From contig CAMQYS010000014.1 of NCBI GenBank assembly GCA_947039395.1, forward strand, positions 1 to 51,509: a stretch of DNA of 51,509 nucleotides, written 5' to 3'. This stretch comes from an uncultured Deferribacteraceae bacterium (GTDB lineage: Bacteria; Chrysiogenota; Deferribacteres; Deferribacterales; Mucispirillaceae). This document shows positions 1 through 9,469 of the stretch, piece after piece (position 1 is the first letter of the stretch; each line of letters begins with the position of its first letter). A program made the position numbers and the translations under genes. Under the pieces are notes generated by a model that was not told the DNA's origin, did not search any database, and worked only from the letters and a program-made list of their open reading frames with translations.

Positions 1-415
1 ACTGTTTATAGTTCGTAACTATTCGCAAATTCGTAACTGGTTTACTGTTCGTAACAGTTCGCAAACTCGTAACTGGTTTACAGTTCTTAATTGTTAGCAA
101 TTGGTAACTTATTTACAGTTCGTAACTGTTTATAGTTCGTAACTATTCGCAAATTCGTAACTGGTTTACAGTTCGTAACTGTTTATAGTTCGTAACTATT
201 CGCAAACTCGTAACTGGTTTACTGTTCGTAACCGTTAGTAAACTCGTAACTGGTTTACAGTTCGTAACTGGTTTACAGTTCGTAACCGGTTTACAGTTCG
301 TAACAGTTCGCAAATTCGTAACTGGTTTACAGTTCGTAACCGTTAGCAAACTCGTAACTGTTTACAGTTCTTAATTGTTAGCAATTCGTAGCTTTTAGCA
401 AACTCGTAATTAGTT
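1..415. repeat. 18-bp tandem repeat array (minisatellite)
   Basis: About 23 head-to-tail units with a period of 18 bp (occasionally 17), consensus AGTTCGTAACTGGTTTAC. The CGTAAC core recurs at 14, 32, 50, 68, 121, 138, 156, 174, 191, 209, 227, 245, 263, 281, 299, 317, 335 and 353, then degrades. Each unit carries the imperfect inverted repeat GTAAC-TG-GTTTAC. There is a higher-order layer: the variant block GTTCGTAACTATTCGCAAA recurs near 11, 136 and 189, and a block with CTTAATTGTTAGCAATT recurs near 86 and 370. The array begins at or before the window edge. There are no unique spacers between units, so this is not CRISPR. Function unknown. Confidence 0.95.
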
Positions 416-534
416 CGCAGTCATTCATAACATAAAATAATAACTACTTAATAATATTCAAAATCATCAATATACTTCCCTAAATCTCATTAATTTATCA
501 TTTATAATAAACACTATCTTACTTTATAAGTTAC

Positions 535-571
535 AAAAAAAGAGTATATCAACTTTATGTTAATATACTCT
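535..571 (-). terminator. Rho-independent terminator after the M23 gene
   Basis: A perfect 9-bp inverted repeat (AGAGTATAT at 541-549, ATATACTCT at 563-571) is followed on the minus strand by a run of T (535-541 on the plus strand read as A). It lies about 95 bases past the stop codon of the endopeptidase gene. The stem is AT-rich, as expected in this genome. Nothing else is recognisable in the rest of the 416-666 spacer. Confidence 0.7.
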
Positions 572-666
572 CTCTATATATTTTATTAATTAATCTAACT
601 TCCAATTTAATAATTTAAAGTCAAATAATAGTTTTAAATTTACTATAAATTATGATGAACAAGTAT

Positions 667-1818
667 TTAATTGTGAGCAAGCATCCTAATATTTCTATCC
701 GTTGCTGCATAGTACAACCCTGCATTTTGTATAGTTGCTAATCTATCTTCTACTTGTAAATCAAAATCAGCCATCAACTCCTTTTTTATACTCTTTTCAG
801 GTTGTATTTTCATTTTAAGAGGATTGATCCATGAATTATAATGTTTAACTCTATAATCCAAATGAGGGCCAGTAGAAATACCCGTATTACCTACATAACC
901 GATCGTTTGACCTTTTGTAACTCTATACCCCTCTTTAAGACCTCTGTTAAATCCATTTAGATGAAGATAATATGTTTTATATCCGTTAGCATGTTGAACG
1001 ATTACATAATTTCCATTATATTTACCGTATCTCATCTTACTGATTACACCATTCGCTGTAGTGAAAACAGGAGTTCCTCTAGGAGCTGCATAATCTACTC
1101 CATAATGAGGTTTATAAACTTTATTAACTGGATGTAATCGTGAATATGAAAACCGTGATGATATTCTTGTAAATTTTAATGGCACTTTTAAAAAACCTCT
1201 AGCTAACGCTTTACCTTCAGGAGTGTAATAACCTTCATACTCGGTATTAGCATAAAAAGCAATCTTCTTGCTTCTTCCATTAACATTAAAATCAGCAGCT
1301 AATATCTTTCCATATCCTGCATATCCACCATTAACAAACTTCTTTTCTACTAATATACTATATTTATCGCCAACTCTAAGATCTCTAAAAAAATCTATCT
1401 CCCACTCATAAACTGAAGCCATCATTGCTGCTAACTCAATATTCTCTCCGATACCTTGAATTGAGTCAAATAGGTTTGTTGTAATAATACCAGATACTAA
1501 TATAGGCATAGTAACAACCTCTGACTCTATCTCTTCAAGAGAGTAACCTTCTTCTACAAACTCTATAACAATATCAGTATTTTTTTGTGGTGAAACAATT
1601 GCATACTCATCATTTAAAATAATAATTTCGCCTATTTTTAATATATATTCAGGATAACGCTTTCGGATATCATAAAACAATTTATCTATCTCAATAGGTG
1701 TAAGCTGTTCTGAAAATATACCTTGTAATGTATCTCCCGATTTAACTAAGTACTCTTGTGCAGATACAGAAACTGTAAAAAGAAATAATATAAAAGTAGA
1801 TAAGAAAAAATTTTTCAC
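667..1818 (-). CDS. LysM / M23-family murein endopeptidase (MepM/Csd3-like)
   Basis: Secreted peptidoglycan hydrolase of 383 residues, expected to cut peptide cross-links in the periplasm. It has a signal peptide (residues 1-20, ending SVSA), a LysM-like segment (about 22-70), a central domain typical of MepM/Csd3 proteins (about 105-220) and a C-terminal M23 domain (about 228-335). The zinc site shows H238-x3-D242 (HYGVD) and the catalytic-type histidines H286 and H319. The last motif reads GPHLDY, so Asp321 replaces the usual third zinc ligand His of HLH. The start is GTG, chosen because AGGAGT lies 7-8 bases upstream. It stands alone with its own terminator. The family assignment is secure; the cleaved bond is not known. 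Confidence 0.88.
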   Translation of the reverse strand: MKNFFLSTFILFLFTVSVSAQEYLVKSGDTLQGIFSEQLTPIEIDKLFYDIRKRYPEYILKIGEIIILNDEYAIVSPQKNTDIVIEFVEEGYSLEEIESEVVTMPILVSGIITTNLFDSIQGIGENIELAAMMASVYEWEIDFFRDLRVGDKYSILVEKKFVNGGYAGYGKILAADFNVNGRSKKIAFYANTEYEGYYTPEGKALARGFLKVPLKFTRISSRFSYSRLHPVNKVYKPHYGVDYAAPRGTPVFTTANGVISKMRYGKYNGNYVIVQHANGYKTYYLHLNGFNRGLKEGYRVTKGQTIGYVGNTGISTGPHLDYRVKHYNSWINPLKMKIQPEKSIKKELMADFDLQVEDRLATIQNAGLYYAATDRNIRMLAHN

Positions 1819-1971
1819 CGAACACTCCTAATTTTCAAAATATTTAACTAACTTCATAATTGGTAATAAAACCGATATAATTAATTTAAGTACAATAAGT
1901 TAGTATAAAAATATTAGTAACAATAATATAACAAAAAACAAAAAAACAAAACAGAAAAAACATATTTAACT

Positions 1972-1996
1972 CAATTAATTATCTCTCTATTAATTG
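1972..1996 (-). terminator. Hairpin spanning the dedA stop codon
   Basis: CAATTAAT (1972-1979) and ATTAATTG (1989-1996) form a perfect 8-bp inverted repeat around a 9-base loop, and the dedA stop codon lies at its foot. On the minus strand a T6 run follows about 11 bases later. It could be a weak terminator; the all-AT stem and the distance to the T run make this uncertain. Confidence 0.35.
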
Positions 1997-2644
1997 GTTA
2001 TCACGTTTATTGCGATACTTATGAATAATTATATATATTACAATTATCGCCAAAATACCTGCAAATAAAAAGTATGAAATCATATGTAAATTATCTTTTA
2101 ACAGATCTATATTATTTCCTAAAACGTAACCTAATAAAGCTAAAATAGTAACCCAAATACCAGCACCTAATGCTGTATATAATAAAAACTTAAAAATATT
2201 CATTCTAACAAGCCCTGCTGGTAGAGAGATATACTGTCTTATCCCAGGAATTAATCTTCCTGTAAATATAGTTATCTCGCCATGTTTTTTAAAAAAAGCT
2301 TCAAACTTCTCAAACCTACCATCACTTAAAAAAAGATATTTTGAATATTTTATTATAAATGATCTACCAAAATATGCAGCGATATAATAATTTACAAGTG
2401 CTCCTAATAATGAACCTAATATTCCACATAATATAACAATAACTAAATTCATCTCACCTTGTGATGCTAGAAAACCAGCAGGTGGAACTATTACTTCACT
2501 AGGAAATGGAATAAAAGAACTCTCTATTCCCATTAAAAATATTATACCAAAGTACCCAAGTTTACCAACCGTTCTTACTACAAAATCTACTACTTCAGTA
2601 AAAACACCTGTCATACCTGCAATCAAATCTTTAAAATAATCCAT
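1979..2644 (-). CDS. DedA-family integral membrane protein
   Basis: A 221-residue inner-membrane protein of the DedA/SNARE-associated (VTT) superfamily. Members are linked to lipid scrambling (undecaprenyl phosphate or phospholipid recycling) and membrane-potential maintenance. Family hallmarks are visible: [17 protein letters not shown] near residues 41-57, the GxxxG-rich segment [19 protein letters not shown] near 76-94, and the re-entrant [18 protein letters not shown] near 127-144. Four to five hydrophobic segments are present, and the tail is basic. Length is normal. It has no close partner: 319 bases separate it from recN upstream. The exact substrate cannot be read from sequence. Confidence 0.87.
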   Translation of the reverse strand: MDYFKDLIAGMTGVFTEVVDFVVRTVGKLGYFGIIFLMGIESSFIPFPSEVIVPPAGFLASQGEMNLVIVILCGILGSLLGALVNYYIAAYFGRSFIIKYSKYLFLSDGRFEKFEAFFKKHGEITIFTGRLIPGIRQYISLPAGLVRMNIFKFLLYTALGAGIWVTILALLGYVLGNNIDLLKDNLHMISYFLFAGILAIIVIYIIIHKYRNKRDNQLIER

Positions 2645-2963
2645 CTTTTATATAGCTCTCTTTATAATAATTAACTAGTTAAATATACTTCAAAACTCTA
2701 ATCTTGCACTACCTTATTAATTTAAAAGCCTAAATTATTAATTCCAAATCTACATACTGTTATCAACTCTAAAATTGAACAACATTTTATAAATTTAATA
2801 CATGTAAATTATTTATCAACCCTAATCTACAAAACGCTTTATAAACCTGTTATTTACAAGATAGTTATAATTTTAAAATTTATTGCACTATGTTAATATT
2901 TAAATTTATTATATCATAATTAACTATGCTAAACTTACTGCACATTATTTATCAACTCTAAGC
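2645..2963. repeat. Spacer with degenerate repeats of the recN 3' end
   Basis: No gene is visible. TTTATCAACTCT occurs inside the end of recN (2980-2991) and again 32 bases away at 2948-2959, just outside the stop codon. More decayed copies (TTATCAACTCTA, TTATCAACCCTA) lie near 2760 and 2813. The spacer therefore looks like old tandem duplications of the gene end. Confidence 0.55.
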
Positions 2964-4616
2964 TTATTGCTTACTTGAATTTATCAACTCTCTTGCTTGA
3001 GAAAGCGATGTTTCGCTTTCACTACCTGTCATCATTATAGCTAAAACTCTCTCTCTCTCACTACTACTAAGTTTAATTATATCAGTAGTGGTAATATCTG
3101 TATCAACCCTTTTTATAATATGAAAGTGACTATCAGCCATAGCAGCAACCACTGGAAGATGTGTTATAACAATCAATTGTTTAGTGCAACTTAAAGATTT
3201 TAATCTCTCTGCAACAGATTTAGCAGCCTTACCACTAATACCTGTATCTATCTCATCAAATAGAAGAGTTTCAACATGATCACTATCGGCAAACACTTCC
3301 TTTAATGCTAACATAACTCTTGAAATCTCCCCACCTGATGCAACTGATACTAAAGGTTGTAAATCAAACCCTTTATTGGTAGATATATAAAACTCTGCTA
3401 CAACTCCACCGTTTTTATCAAGCTCTGAAAGTTCTGTAAACCTAACTTCAAACCTTGAACCGTTAAGCTCTAACTGTTCTAAAATCACTACTATTTTTTC
3501 AGATAAGTTTTTAGATAGCTCATGACGAGAACAATTTAATATCTCTGCTTTCTCACCTGCCTCTTTTCTACATATAGATAACTCTTCAATAAGTTTTTCT
3601 TGTATCTCTTTAAAATTATCAATTCGGCTTAACTTCTCTTGTAACTCATCTCTCTTATTTAATATCACATCTATATCTTGTGTTGAATATTTTTTATATA
3701 AGTTAACAAGTTTATACTTTCTATCTATAAGGTTGTTTAATTCATTTTCAGAATTTTCTTGTTTATCAAAAACATTTTTAATTAATTTAACAGACTCTTC
3801 AATCTGTTCATAAGAGTTCTTAATCATATCAGATGCTTTAGTTAAATCAGGAGATAGTTTCTCAACATTGAATAACGATTTAGATGATTTTGAAAGAAGA
3901 TCTATAACTGATATCTCCCCTTCTTCTAAAATATCTATAACCGTTGCAGTACACTGTTTTATCTTATCCATCTCTGATAAGAAAGTTATCTCATTATCTA
4001 TCTTTAAATCTTTATCCTTATTTAAGGATAATAAATCAATTTCATTTATATCAAATTGATATAAATCTTTTAATCGGCTACTTTCATCTAAATCTTTATT
4101 AAGATTATCTAATTCATCTTTTTTGTTCTTATAATTACGATATGATAATGCATAATTATTCTTGATATTCATAGGTATAAAATAATCTATCATACCTAAA
4201 TGTCTTTTAGGATTAAAAAGAAGTTGATGCTCATGCTGTCCATGAATATCCATTAAAAACTCTGATACTTCTTTAAGTTTATTAACTGGTGCTACCTTTG
4301 AATTAATTAAAACTTTATTCTTAGCATCTATATCTGCAAGTCTTGACAATATTACTTCTTCATCTATATCAAAAGCATATTTTAGTTCATCATTTATTGA
4401 AGGTAGATTAGAAAATGTTGCCTCTACTAATAATGGCATACTACTATCTCTAAGAGTTGCTTTATTAAACCTCTCTCCCATAAGAAATTTTAATGCACCT
4501 ACAAGTACAGACTTTCCAGCACCTGTTTCGCCCGTTATAATATTTAAACCAGATCCAAAATCTAGACTACTCTTTTTAATTACAGCAAGATTTTCAACAG
4601 AAAGATAGGTTAACAC
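2964..4616 (-). CDS. recN: DNA repair protein RecN
   Basis: SMC-like ATPase acting early in double-strand break repair. Walker A is GETGAGKS (residues 29-36), the ABC signature lies in VASGGEISRVMLALK, and Walker B is LLFDEIDTGISG, with a long coiled-coil region between the ATPase halves. It is about 550 residues, normal for the family. I chose the GTG at 4616: RecN proteins begin near (M)LTYLSVENLAV, and a GGGGGA ribosome-binding site precedes it. An in-frame TTG five codons earlier is the alternative. The start overlaps the end of nadK by 7 bases, implying translational coupling in xseB-ispA-dxs-tlyA-nadK-recN. Confidence 0.95.
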   Translation of the reverse strand: MLTYLSVENLAVIKKSSLDFGSGLNIITGETGAGKSVLVGALKFLMGERFNKATLRDSSMPLLVEATFSNLPSINDELKYAFDIDEEVILSRLADIDAKNKVLINSKVAPVNKLKEVSEFLMDIHGQHEHQLLFNPKRHLGMIDYFIPMNIKNNYALSYRNYKNKKDELDNLNKDLDESSRLKDLYQFDINEIDLLSLNKDKDLKIDNEITFLSEMDKIKQCTATVIDILEEGEISVIDLLSKSSKSLFNVEKLSPDLTKASDMIKNSYEQIEESVKLIKNVFDKQENSENELNNLIDRKYKLVNLYKKYSTQDIDVILNKRDELQEKLSRIDNFKEIQEKLIEELSICRKEAGEKAEILNCSRHELSKNLSEKIVVILEQLELNGSRFEVRFTELSELDKNGGVVAEFYISTNKGFDLQPLVSVASGGEISRVMLALKEVFADSDHVETLLFDEIDTGISGKAAKSVAERLKSLSCTKQLIVITHLPVVAAMADSHFHIIKRVDTDITTTDIIKLSSSERERVLAIMMTGSESETSLSQARELINSSKQ

Positions 4617-5488
4617 AACTCTGTCCCCCAACCTAATTTGTTTTTTAATATAGAGTAATACGATTTATCTCTATTTGTAGCTATTTGTGCAGGCTTTAAT
4701 GATCGTCTAATAATCACAGTATCACCTCTATCTAAAGAATATATAGCTTGTCCATCATGCGTCACTGATGCCTCTGATTTTGATATATCTACTGAAAACT
4801 TAATAGATATTGTTAAATCACTATCTGCTGGAATAACAATAGGACGGATATATAACGTGTGTGGACATATAGGCACAACTAATATAACATTTAACTCTGG
4901 ATGTATAATCGGCCCACCTGATGATAACGCGTAACCTGTTGATCCTGTTGGTGTCGATATAATTAATCCATCTGCTCTAAAACGATTAATTACCTCTAAA
5001 TTATTCTCTATAGTTATTTCAAGTATCTTAGATGTGATAGCTTTATTGATAACAATCTCATTTAATGCATTAAAACCTGTAACTAAATTATCGTTGTTAT
5101 AGATCTTACTCTCTAGTCGCATTCTCTCTCTTAATATCAATTTACCATTTATTGCATCATCAATATAACTTTCTAAATCATCTAATTGCAACTCCATAAT
5201 AAAGCCAACTCTACCTAAGTTAAACGGTAATATAGGAACATCAATCTCTTCAAATAATTGTAATGCATGTAAAAGAGTTCCATCTCCTCCTAAAACAATA
5301 ACAAATTTAGATGTAGCTCGCATCTGCTCTATTGTTGAAAACTTAATATCAATATTATGAGGCTTAGCATTATCTTCCAACATCAATGGTTGAATATTTT
5401 TAGATAAAAGTAGATTAATAACATTAGTCGCTATTTTTTCAATACGATCATCAGATAATTTCACAATAATTGAAGCTTTAACCATCAT
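4610..5488 (-). CDS. nadK: NAD kinase
   Basis: Phosphorylates NAD to NADP in the cytosol. Diagnostic motifs are VLGGDGTLLHA (the GGDGT ATP/NAD site), NEIVI, and DGLIISTPTGSTGYALSSGG; total length is about 292 residues. The ATG-ATG pair at 5488 is preferred because AGGATG lies 6 bases upstream. An ATG three codons earlier would itself sit inside that ribosome-binding site. The gene lies 27 bases after tlyA and overlaps recN. No residues of the active site appear altered. Confidence 0.94.
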   Translation of the reverse strand: MMVKASIIVKLSDDRIEKIATNVINLLLSKNIQPLMLEDNAKPHNIDIKFSTIEQMRATSKFVIVLGGDGTLLHALQLFEEIDVPILPFNLGRVGFIMELQLDDLESYIDDAINGKLILRERMRLESKIYNNDNLVTGFNALNEIVINKAITSKILEITIENNLEVINRFRADGLIISTPTGSTGYALSSGGPIIHPELNVILVVPICPHTLYIRPIVIPADSDLTISIKFSVDISKSEASVTHDGQAIYSLDRGDTVIIRRSLKPAQIATNRDKSYYSILKNKLGWGTELC

Positions 5489-5515
5489 ACAAGACATCCT
5501 ATTATATAATAATAC

Positions 5516-6256
5516 TTAAACATCATGATTATAACTAAAAATAGATATATATTCAACGTTTCCTTTTCGTCCCTTTATCGGAGACTCAAATATATCTATT
5601 TTCTCAAAATTATGTTCTACAGCAAACTTTTCAATCTCATCTATAACTCTATGCCTAACTGAAGGATCTTGAACGATTCCTCCCTTCATAACCTCTTCTT
5701 GTTTTGCTTCAAATTGAGGCTTTATTAAGGCAACATAAATTGATTTATATTTACAAAACTCTACAGCTTTTGGAATAATCTTTTTCAACGATATAAAAGA
5801 TAAGTCCGATAATAAAATATCTACCTTCTCCCCAATCTGATTAAAATCTATATATCGGAAATTTATCCCTTCTAATAAATTCACTTTCGGATTATTTTTC
5901 AACCTCTCATGAATTAAATTTACTCCAACATCAACCGAATAAATTTTAGAAGCATTATTCCTAAGAGCAACTTCTGTAAATCCACCCGTTGAACAACCAA
6001 TATCTATAACAACTTTATCTGTAAAATCTACTATCTTTCTATCAACTACAGATTGAAGCTTTAATGCACCTCGACTTACATAATCATGTTCTTTCTTAAG
6101 TCTTATATCTGAATTAATCTTAACCATCGTGCCAGCTTTATTCACTAAAACATCGTTCACTAATACAATATCTTGAATAAGATAACTCCTAGCAATCTTT
6201 ATATCTGTTGCTAACTCTTTTAATACAAGAAGAGTATCTATACGTTCTTTACTCAT
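5516..6256 (-). CDS. tlyA: TlyA-family rRNA 2'-O-methyltransferase
   Basis: Predicted SAM-dependent methyltransferase; TlyA members 2'-O-methylate cytidines of 16S and/or 23S rRNA. It has an N-terminal S4 RNA-binding domain (about residues 1-60), the linker motif YVSRGALKL, and an FtsJ-type Rossmann domain with the SAM-binding VIDIGCSTGGFTEVAL. The catalytic-type Lys in RGALKL, Asp in LLSDLSFISL and Lys in ALIKPQFE are all present. At 246 residues it is of normal length. The ATG overlaps the dxs stop codon (ATGA), so the two are coupled. Which rRNA is modified cannot be told from sequence. Confidence 0.9.
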   Translation of the reverse strand: MSKERIDTLLVLKELATDIKIARSYLIQDIVLVNDVLVNKAGTMVKINSDIRLKKEHDYVSRGALKLQSVVDRKIVDFTDKVVIDIGCSTGGFTEVALRNNASKIYSVDVGVNLIHERLKNNPKVNLLEGINFRYIDFNQIGEKVDILLSDLSFISLKKIIPKAVEFCKYKSIYVALIKPQFEAKQEEVMKGGIVQDPSVRHRVIDEIEKFAVEHNFEKIDIFESPIKGRKGNVEYISIFSYNHDV

Positions 6257-8136
6257 ATAAGCTTAGAAATTTTCTTAAACATTTTATCAGCAGTTAGATT
6301 GTAATCATCTCTAAGCGATGGCACATCACCTTGTTCCACAAAACAATCATCAAACCCAAACTTCTTCACCACTATTGATAGTTTTGCTTCTTGTAAAACA
6401 GATTGAACCATTTCGCCCAATCCACCCGATATAACATTTTCTTCAATCGTAATTATTAACGACTTATCTTTCAATTCCTTAACCAATACTTTAGTATCAA
6501 GTGGCTTTAGAAACCTTACGTTTATCAAGGAGATAGATATGTTTTTATCAAGTAGCTTATTATATAATTTATAAGCTTCATTAAAAATATATCCATTAGA
6601 GATAATAGCGATATCTTTTCCTTTAAAAATAACTTCAGGAATACCTAACTCAACTTTTATATCTTTAAGTTCAGGATAATTATTTACCCCACCTCTCGGA
6701 TATCTTATAGCCACTGGAGAGTTTAATGATAAAGATAATGATAACATCTGTTCAAGTTCATAACTATCTTTTGGTAACATAACGATTATGTTCGGTATAG
6801 CTCTTAAAAATGTTAAATCAAATACTCCATGATGTGTTGGCCCATCTGCCCCAACTAATCCAGATCTATCTATACAGAAGGTGACTGGTAATTTTGATAT
6901 CGCTACATCATGAATAATCTGATCGTAAGCACGTTGAAGAAAAGTTGAGTATACTGCAAAAAATGGACGCATTCCGAACGTTGCAAGCCCTGCTGAAAAA
7001 GCAACTGCATGTTGTTCAGCTATACCTACATCAAAAAATCTATTTGGGAAAAGTTCAGAAAATCCACGAAGACCTGTTCCATCTTTCATCGCTGCAGTTA
7101 TCGCAACAACTCGACTATCCTCTTCTGCAAGCTTACTTAAATTTCTACCAAAACAATCTGACCATGACTCTACACTATTTGATGAGCCACTAATTTCACC
7201 TGTTTCAACATTAAATGATGATACTCCATGATAAATATCTGGCTTCTTTTCTGCTGGTAAATATCCTCTACCTTTTTGAGTTATAACATGTATTATAACT
7301 GGCTTTCTTTGCAAGCAAGCGTTACTTAAAGCTTTCTCAATATCACTGATCTTATGTCCATTGATAGGACCTATATATTTAATACCAAGGTTTTCAAAAA
7401 CCGTTCCAGGTATGAAAAATGATACTAACGATGACTCGATCTTTTTAATAAACTTTATAAATCTATCTCCAAGTGGAGCATCTTCTAACATATTTCTAAG
7501 GTCTTGTTTAAACTTTGTTACAAACTCTCCAGATAATGATTTTGATAGATATGTTGAAAATGCTCCAACATTTTTATCTATACTCATCTCATTATCATTC
7601 AAAATGATAACTAAATTTTTCTTGAGTGAACCTGCATTATTTAAACCTTCAAATGCTAAACCGCCACCTAATGCACCATCACCAATTACTGCAACTGTTT
7701 TTGCATCTTTACCTTCAATCTCATTACTAACTTTTATTCCAAGTCCGACTGAAACCGATGTACTTGTGTGTCCCGATATAGCCGTATCATATTCACTCTC
7801 TGTTGGTGAACAGAAACCAGATATCCCTTTATATTGACGAAGTGTAGAAAATCTTTCACGTCTACCAGTTAACAACTTATAAGCATATGATTGATGCCCA
7901 ACATCCCAAACAATCTTATCCTTAGATAAATCTAATGAACGCAATAATGCTAATGTCAATTCTACAACACCTAAACTAGGAGCTAAATGTCCACCTGTTT
8001 TTGAAACTGTATTAATTATTTCATCTCTAAGCTCTGCCGATAGAACTGTTAAATCATCGTAATTAAGTTTTTTTATATCGCTAGGAGATGATATATTATC
8101 TAATATCAACTTCTTATTTGCACTCTTTTCATCCAT
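6253..8136 (-). CDS. dxs: 1-deoxy-D-xylulose-5-phosphate synthase
   Basis: TPP-dependent first enzyme of the MEP isoprenoid pathway, joining pyruvate and glyceraldehyde 3-phosphate. At 627 residues it is of normal length. Visible landmarks are TGGHLAPSLGVVEL near the N-terminus, the TPP/Mg motif GDGALGGGLAFEGLNNAG with the following NDN, FFDVGIAEQHAV with the catalytic Glu, and GADGPTHHGVFD. It is preceded by ispA (124-base spacer) and overlaps tlyA by four bases. The xseB-ispA-dxs-tlyA-nadK-recN order is common in bacteria. Confidence 0.97.
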   Translation of the reverse strand: MDEKSANKKLILDNISSPSDIKKLNYDDLTVLSAELRDEIINTVSKTGGHLAPSLGVVELTLALLRSLDLSKDKIVWDVGHQSYAYKLLTGRRERFSTLRQYKGISGFCSPTESEYDTAISGHTSTSVSVGLGIKVSNEIEGKDAKTVAVIGDGALGGGLAFEGLNNAGSLKKNLVIILNDNEMSIDKNVGAFSTYLSKSLSGEFVTKFKQDLRNMLEDAPLGDRFIKFIKKIESSLVSFFIPGTVFENLGIKYIGPINGHKISDIEKALSNACLQRKPVIIHVITQKGRGYLPAEKKPDIYHGVSSFNVETGEISGSSNSVESWSDCFGRNLSKLAEEDSRVVAITAAMKDGTGLRGFSELFPNRFFDVGIAEQHAVAFSAGLATFGMRPFFAVYSTFLQRAYDQIIHDVAISKLPVTFCIDRSGLVGADGPTHHGVFDLTFLRAIPNIIVMLPKDSYELEQMLSLSLSLNSPVAIRYPRGGVNNYPELKDIKVELGIPEVIFKGKDIAIISNGYIFNEAYKLYNKLLDKNISISLINVRFLKPLDTKVLVKELKDKSLIITIEENVISGGLGEMVQSVLQEAKLSIVVKKFGFDDCFVEQGDVPSLRDDYNLTADKMFKKISKLI

Positions 8137-8259
8137 ACTTACAAAAACCTTCTTAGTACTTATTCAATAATTGTATCTACCTATCAAAATAACATTATCC
8201 ACTACTAATAGTAAAATTACTAACCGTAGAAACACTAGCAACTAGAATAGCATTATATG

Positions 8260-9165
8260 TTATTTATCTCTATATATAATATAATCTGATATACCATTTA
8301 AAACTTTTGCACGGTCACCAAAAAATGAAATATCGTCTTTTGCTTTATTAAGAAGTTCATCTAAAATTCTTTTTGATTCATCTAATCCAAAAAGTGATGG
8401 ATATGTTAACTTAGACTGAACAACATCTTTACCTGCTGTCTTACCTAAAACTTCCTTAGATGAAGTTATATCTAAAATATCATCTTGTATCTGAAATGCT
8501 AGTCCTATACTGTTTCCATAAGAAGATAACAATCTACACTCTTCCTCATAAGCGTTAGCAAGTCTTGCACCTATAAGAATTGATGCTTTAATTAATTCTG
8601 TACTTTTATTCATATGAATATATTTTAGTAATGATTTATCTGGAGTAGAATTTTCGCCGTATAAAATATCTGCAACCTGACCAGCGATCATACCTTTATC
8701 GCCTGATGATACTGAAAGACTTGTTGAAATATCAACTCTAGCTGTATCTGATATTGATGGAGATATAGATCTATCATTAATCAGTTCAAACGCCTTAGTC
8801 ACAAGAGCATCTCCTGATAAAATCGCTAACGCTTCACCGTATACTTTATGATTAGTTAGTTTTCCTCTACGATAATCATCATCATCCATAGCAGGTAAAT
8901 CATCGTGAATTAATGAGTATGTGTGAACCATCTCAACAGCTGCTGCAAACGGTATTACAATATCAATATTATCTGAAAATAAACTGTATGATGATATTAA
9001 AAGTGAAGCACGAATACGTTTGCCACCTGCAAATAGAGAGTAACGCATAGACTCAATAAGTTTAGATGAATAACTATCTTTAATTATAAGATATTTATCT
9101 AAAAAACTATCTACCTTTAACGCACACTCTGTAATGAATGATTTTGTGTCAACATTATTCATCAT
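8260..9165 (-). CDS. ispA: Geranyl/farnesyl diphosphate synthase
   Basis: Trans-prenyltransferase condensing IPP with allylic diphosphates to make farnesyl diphosphate, the step after the MEP pathway begun by the neighbouring dxs. The first Asp-rich motif is LIHDDLPAMDDDDYRRG and the second is QIQDDILDI; KLTNHKVYGEALAILSGDAL is also typical. About 301 residues. The start lies inside the xseB end: an ATG at 9165 is chosen over the in-frame TTG at 9168, and the ATG at 9162 is equally possible. There is no clear Shine-Dalgarno, so translation is probably coupled to xseB. Product chain length is inferred from family only. Confidence 0.93.
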   Translation of the reverse strand: MMNNVDTKSFITECALKVDSFLDKYLIIKDSYSSKLIESMRYSLFAGGKRIRASLLISSYSLFSDNIDIVIPFAAAVEMVHTYSLIHDDLPAMDDDDYRRGKLTNHKVYGEALAILSGDALVTKAFELINDRSISPSISDTARVDISTSLSVSSGDKGMIAGQVADILYGENSTPDKSLLKYIHMNKSTELIKASILIGARLANAYEEECRLLSSYGNSIGLAFQIQDDILDITSSKEVLGKTAGKDVVQSKLTYPSLFGLDESKRILDELLNKAKDDISFFGDRAKVLNGISDYIIYRDK

Positions 9166-9421
9166 CAATATCTAATTTTTCCCTTTTGATATTAGATCCA
9201 TCTACTGTTGCAACTGATACAATACTCTCTATATTATCAAGAGTATCTCTGCATTCATTTGCAAGTTTAATTCCTTCTTTAAATAATAAAACCGAGTCTT
9301 CAAGAGTCGACTTATTTCCCTCTAATTTAGAGACAATACTTTCTAATCTACTCATTTTTTTCTCAAAATTTTTAATATTATCTAAACTTTTACCACTCTC
9401 TTTAACTTTCTTATCTTCCAT
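9155..9421 (-). CDS. xseB: Exodeoxyribonuclease VII small subunit
   Basis: Small subunit of the XseA/XseB single-strand exonuclease. The 88-residue protein matches the family pattern: FEKKMSRLESIVSKLEGN, then LEDSVLLFKEGIKLANECRDTL, forming a helical hairpin. The large subunit (xseA) is in the same window at 29431-30765 but not adjacent. The ATG at 9421 is preferred to a TTG two codons earlier because AGAG sits 5 bases before it. Its end overlaps the start of ispA. Confidence 0.92.
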   Translation of the reverse strand: MEDKKVKESGKSLDNIKNFEKKMSRLESIVSKLEGNKSTLEDSVLLFKEGIKLANECRDTLDNIESIVSVATVDGSNIKREKLDIDDE

Positions 9422-9469
9422 AATCAACTCTAAATAATCTTAATTAATACCTATAAGCGATACAAATAT

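Noticed and set aside
143-349. Open frame of 68 codons within the 18-bp array (peptide repeats of VTNCKP)
   Set aside because: Since 18 is divisible by three, any frame of the array stays open once it lacks a stop. There is no ribosome-binding site and no sign of codon selection.
7361-7837. Plus-strand frame of 158 codons opposite dxs, and similar frames opposite recN, metH, leuS and rodZ
   Set aside because: These lie antisense to clearly conserved enzymes and have no family similarity or ribosome-binding sites.
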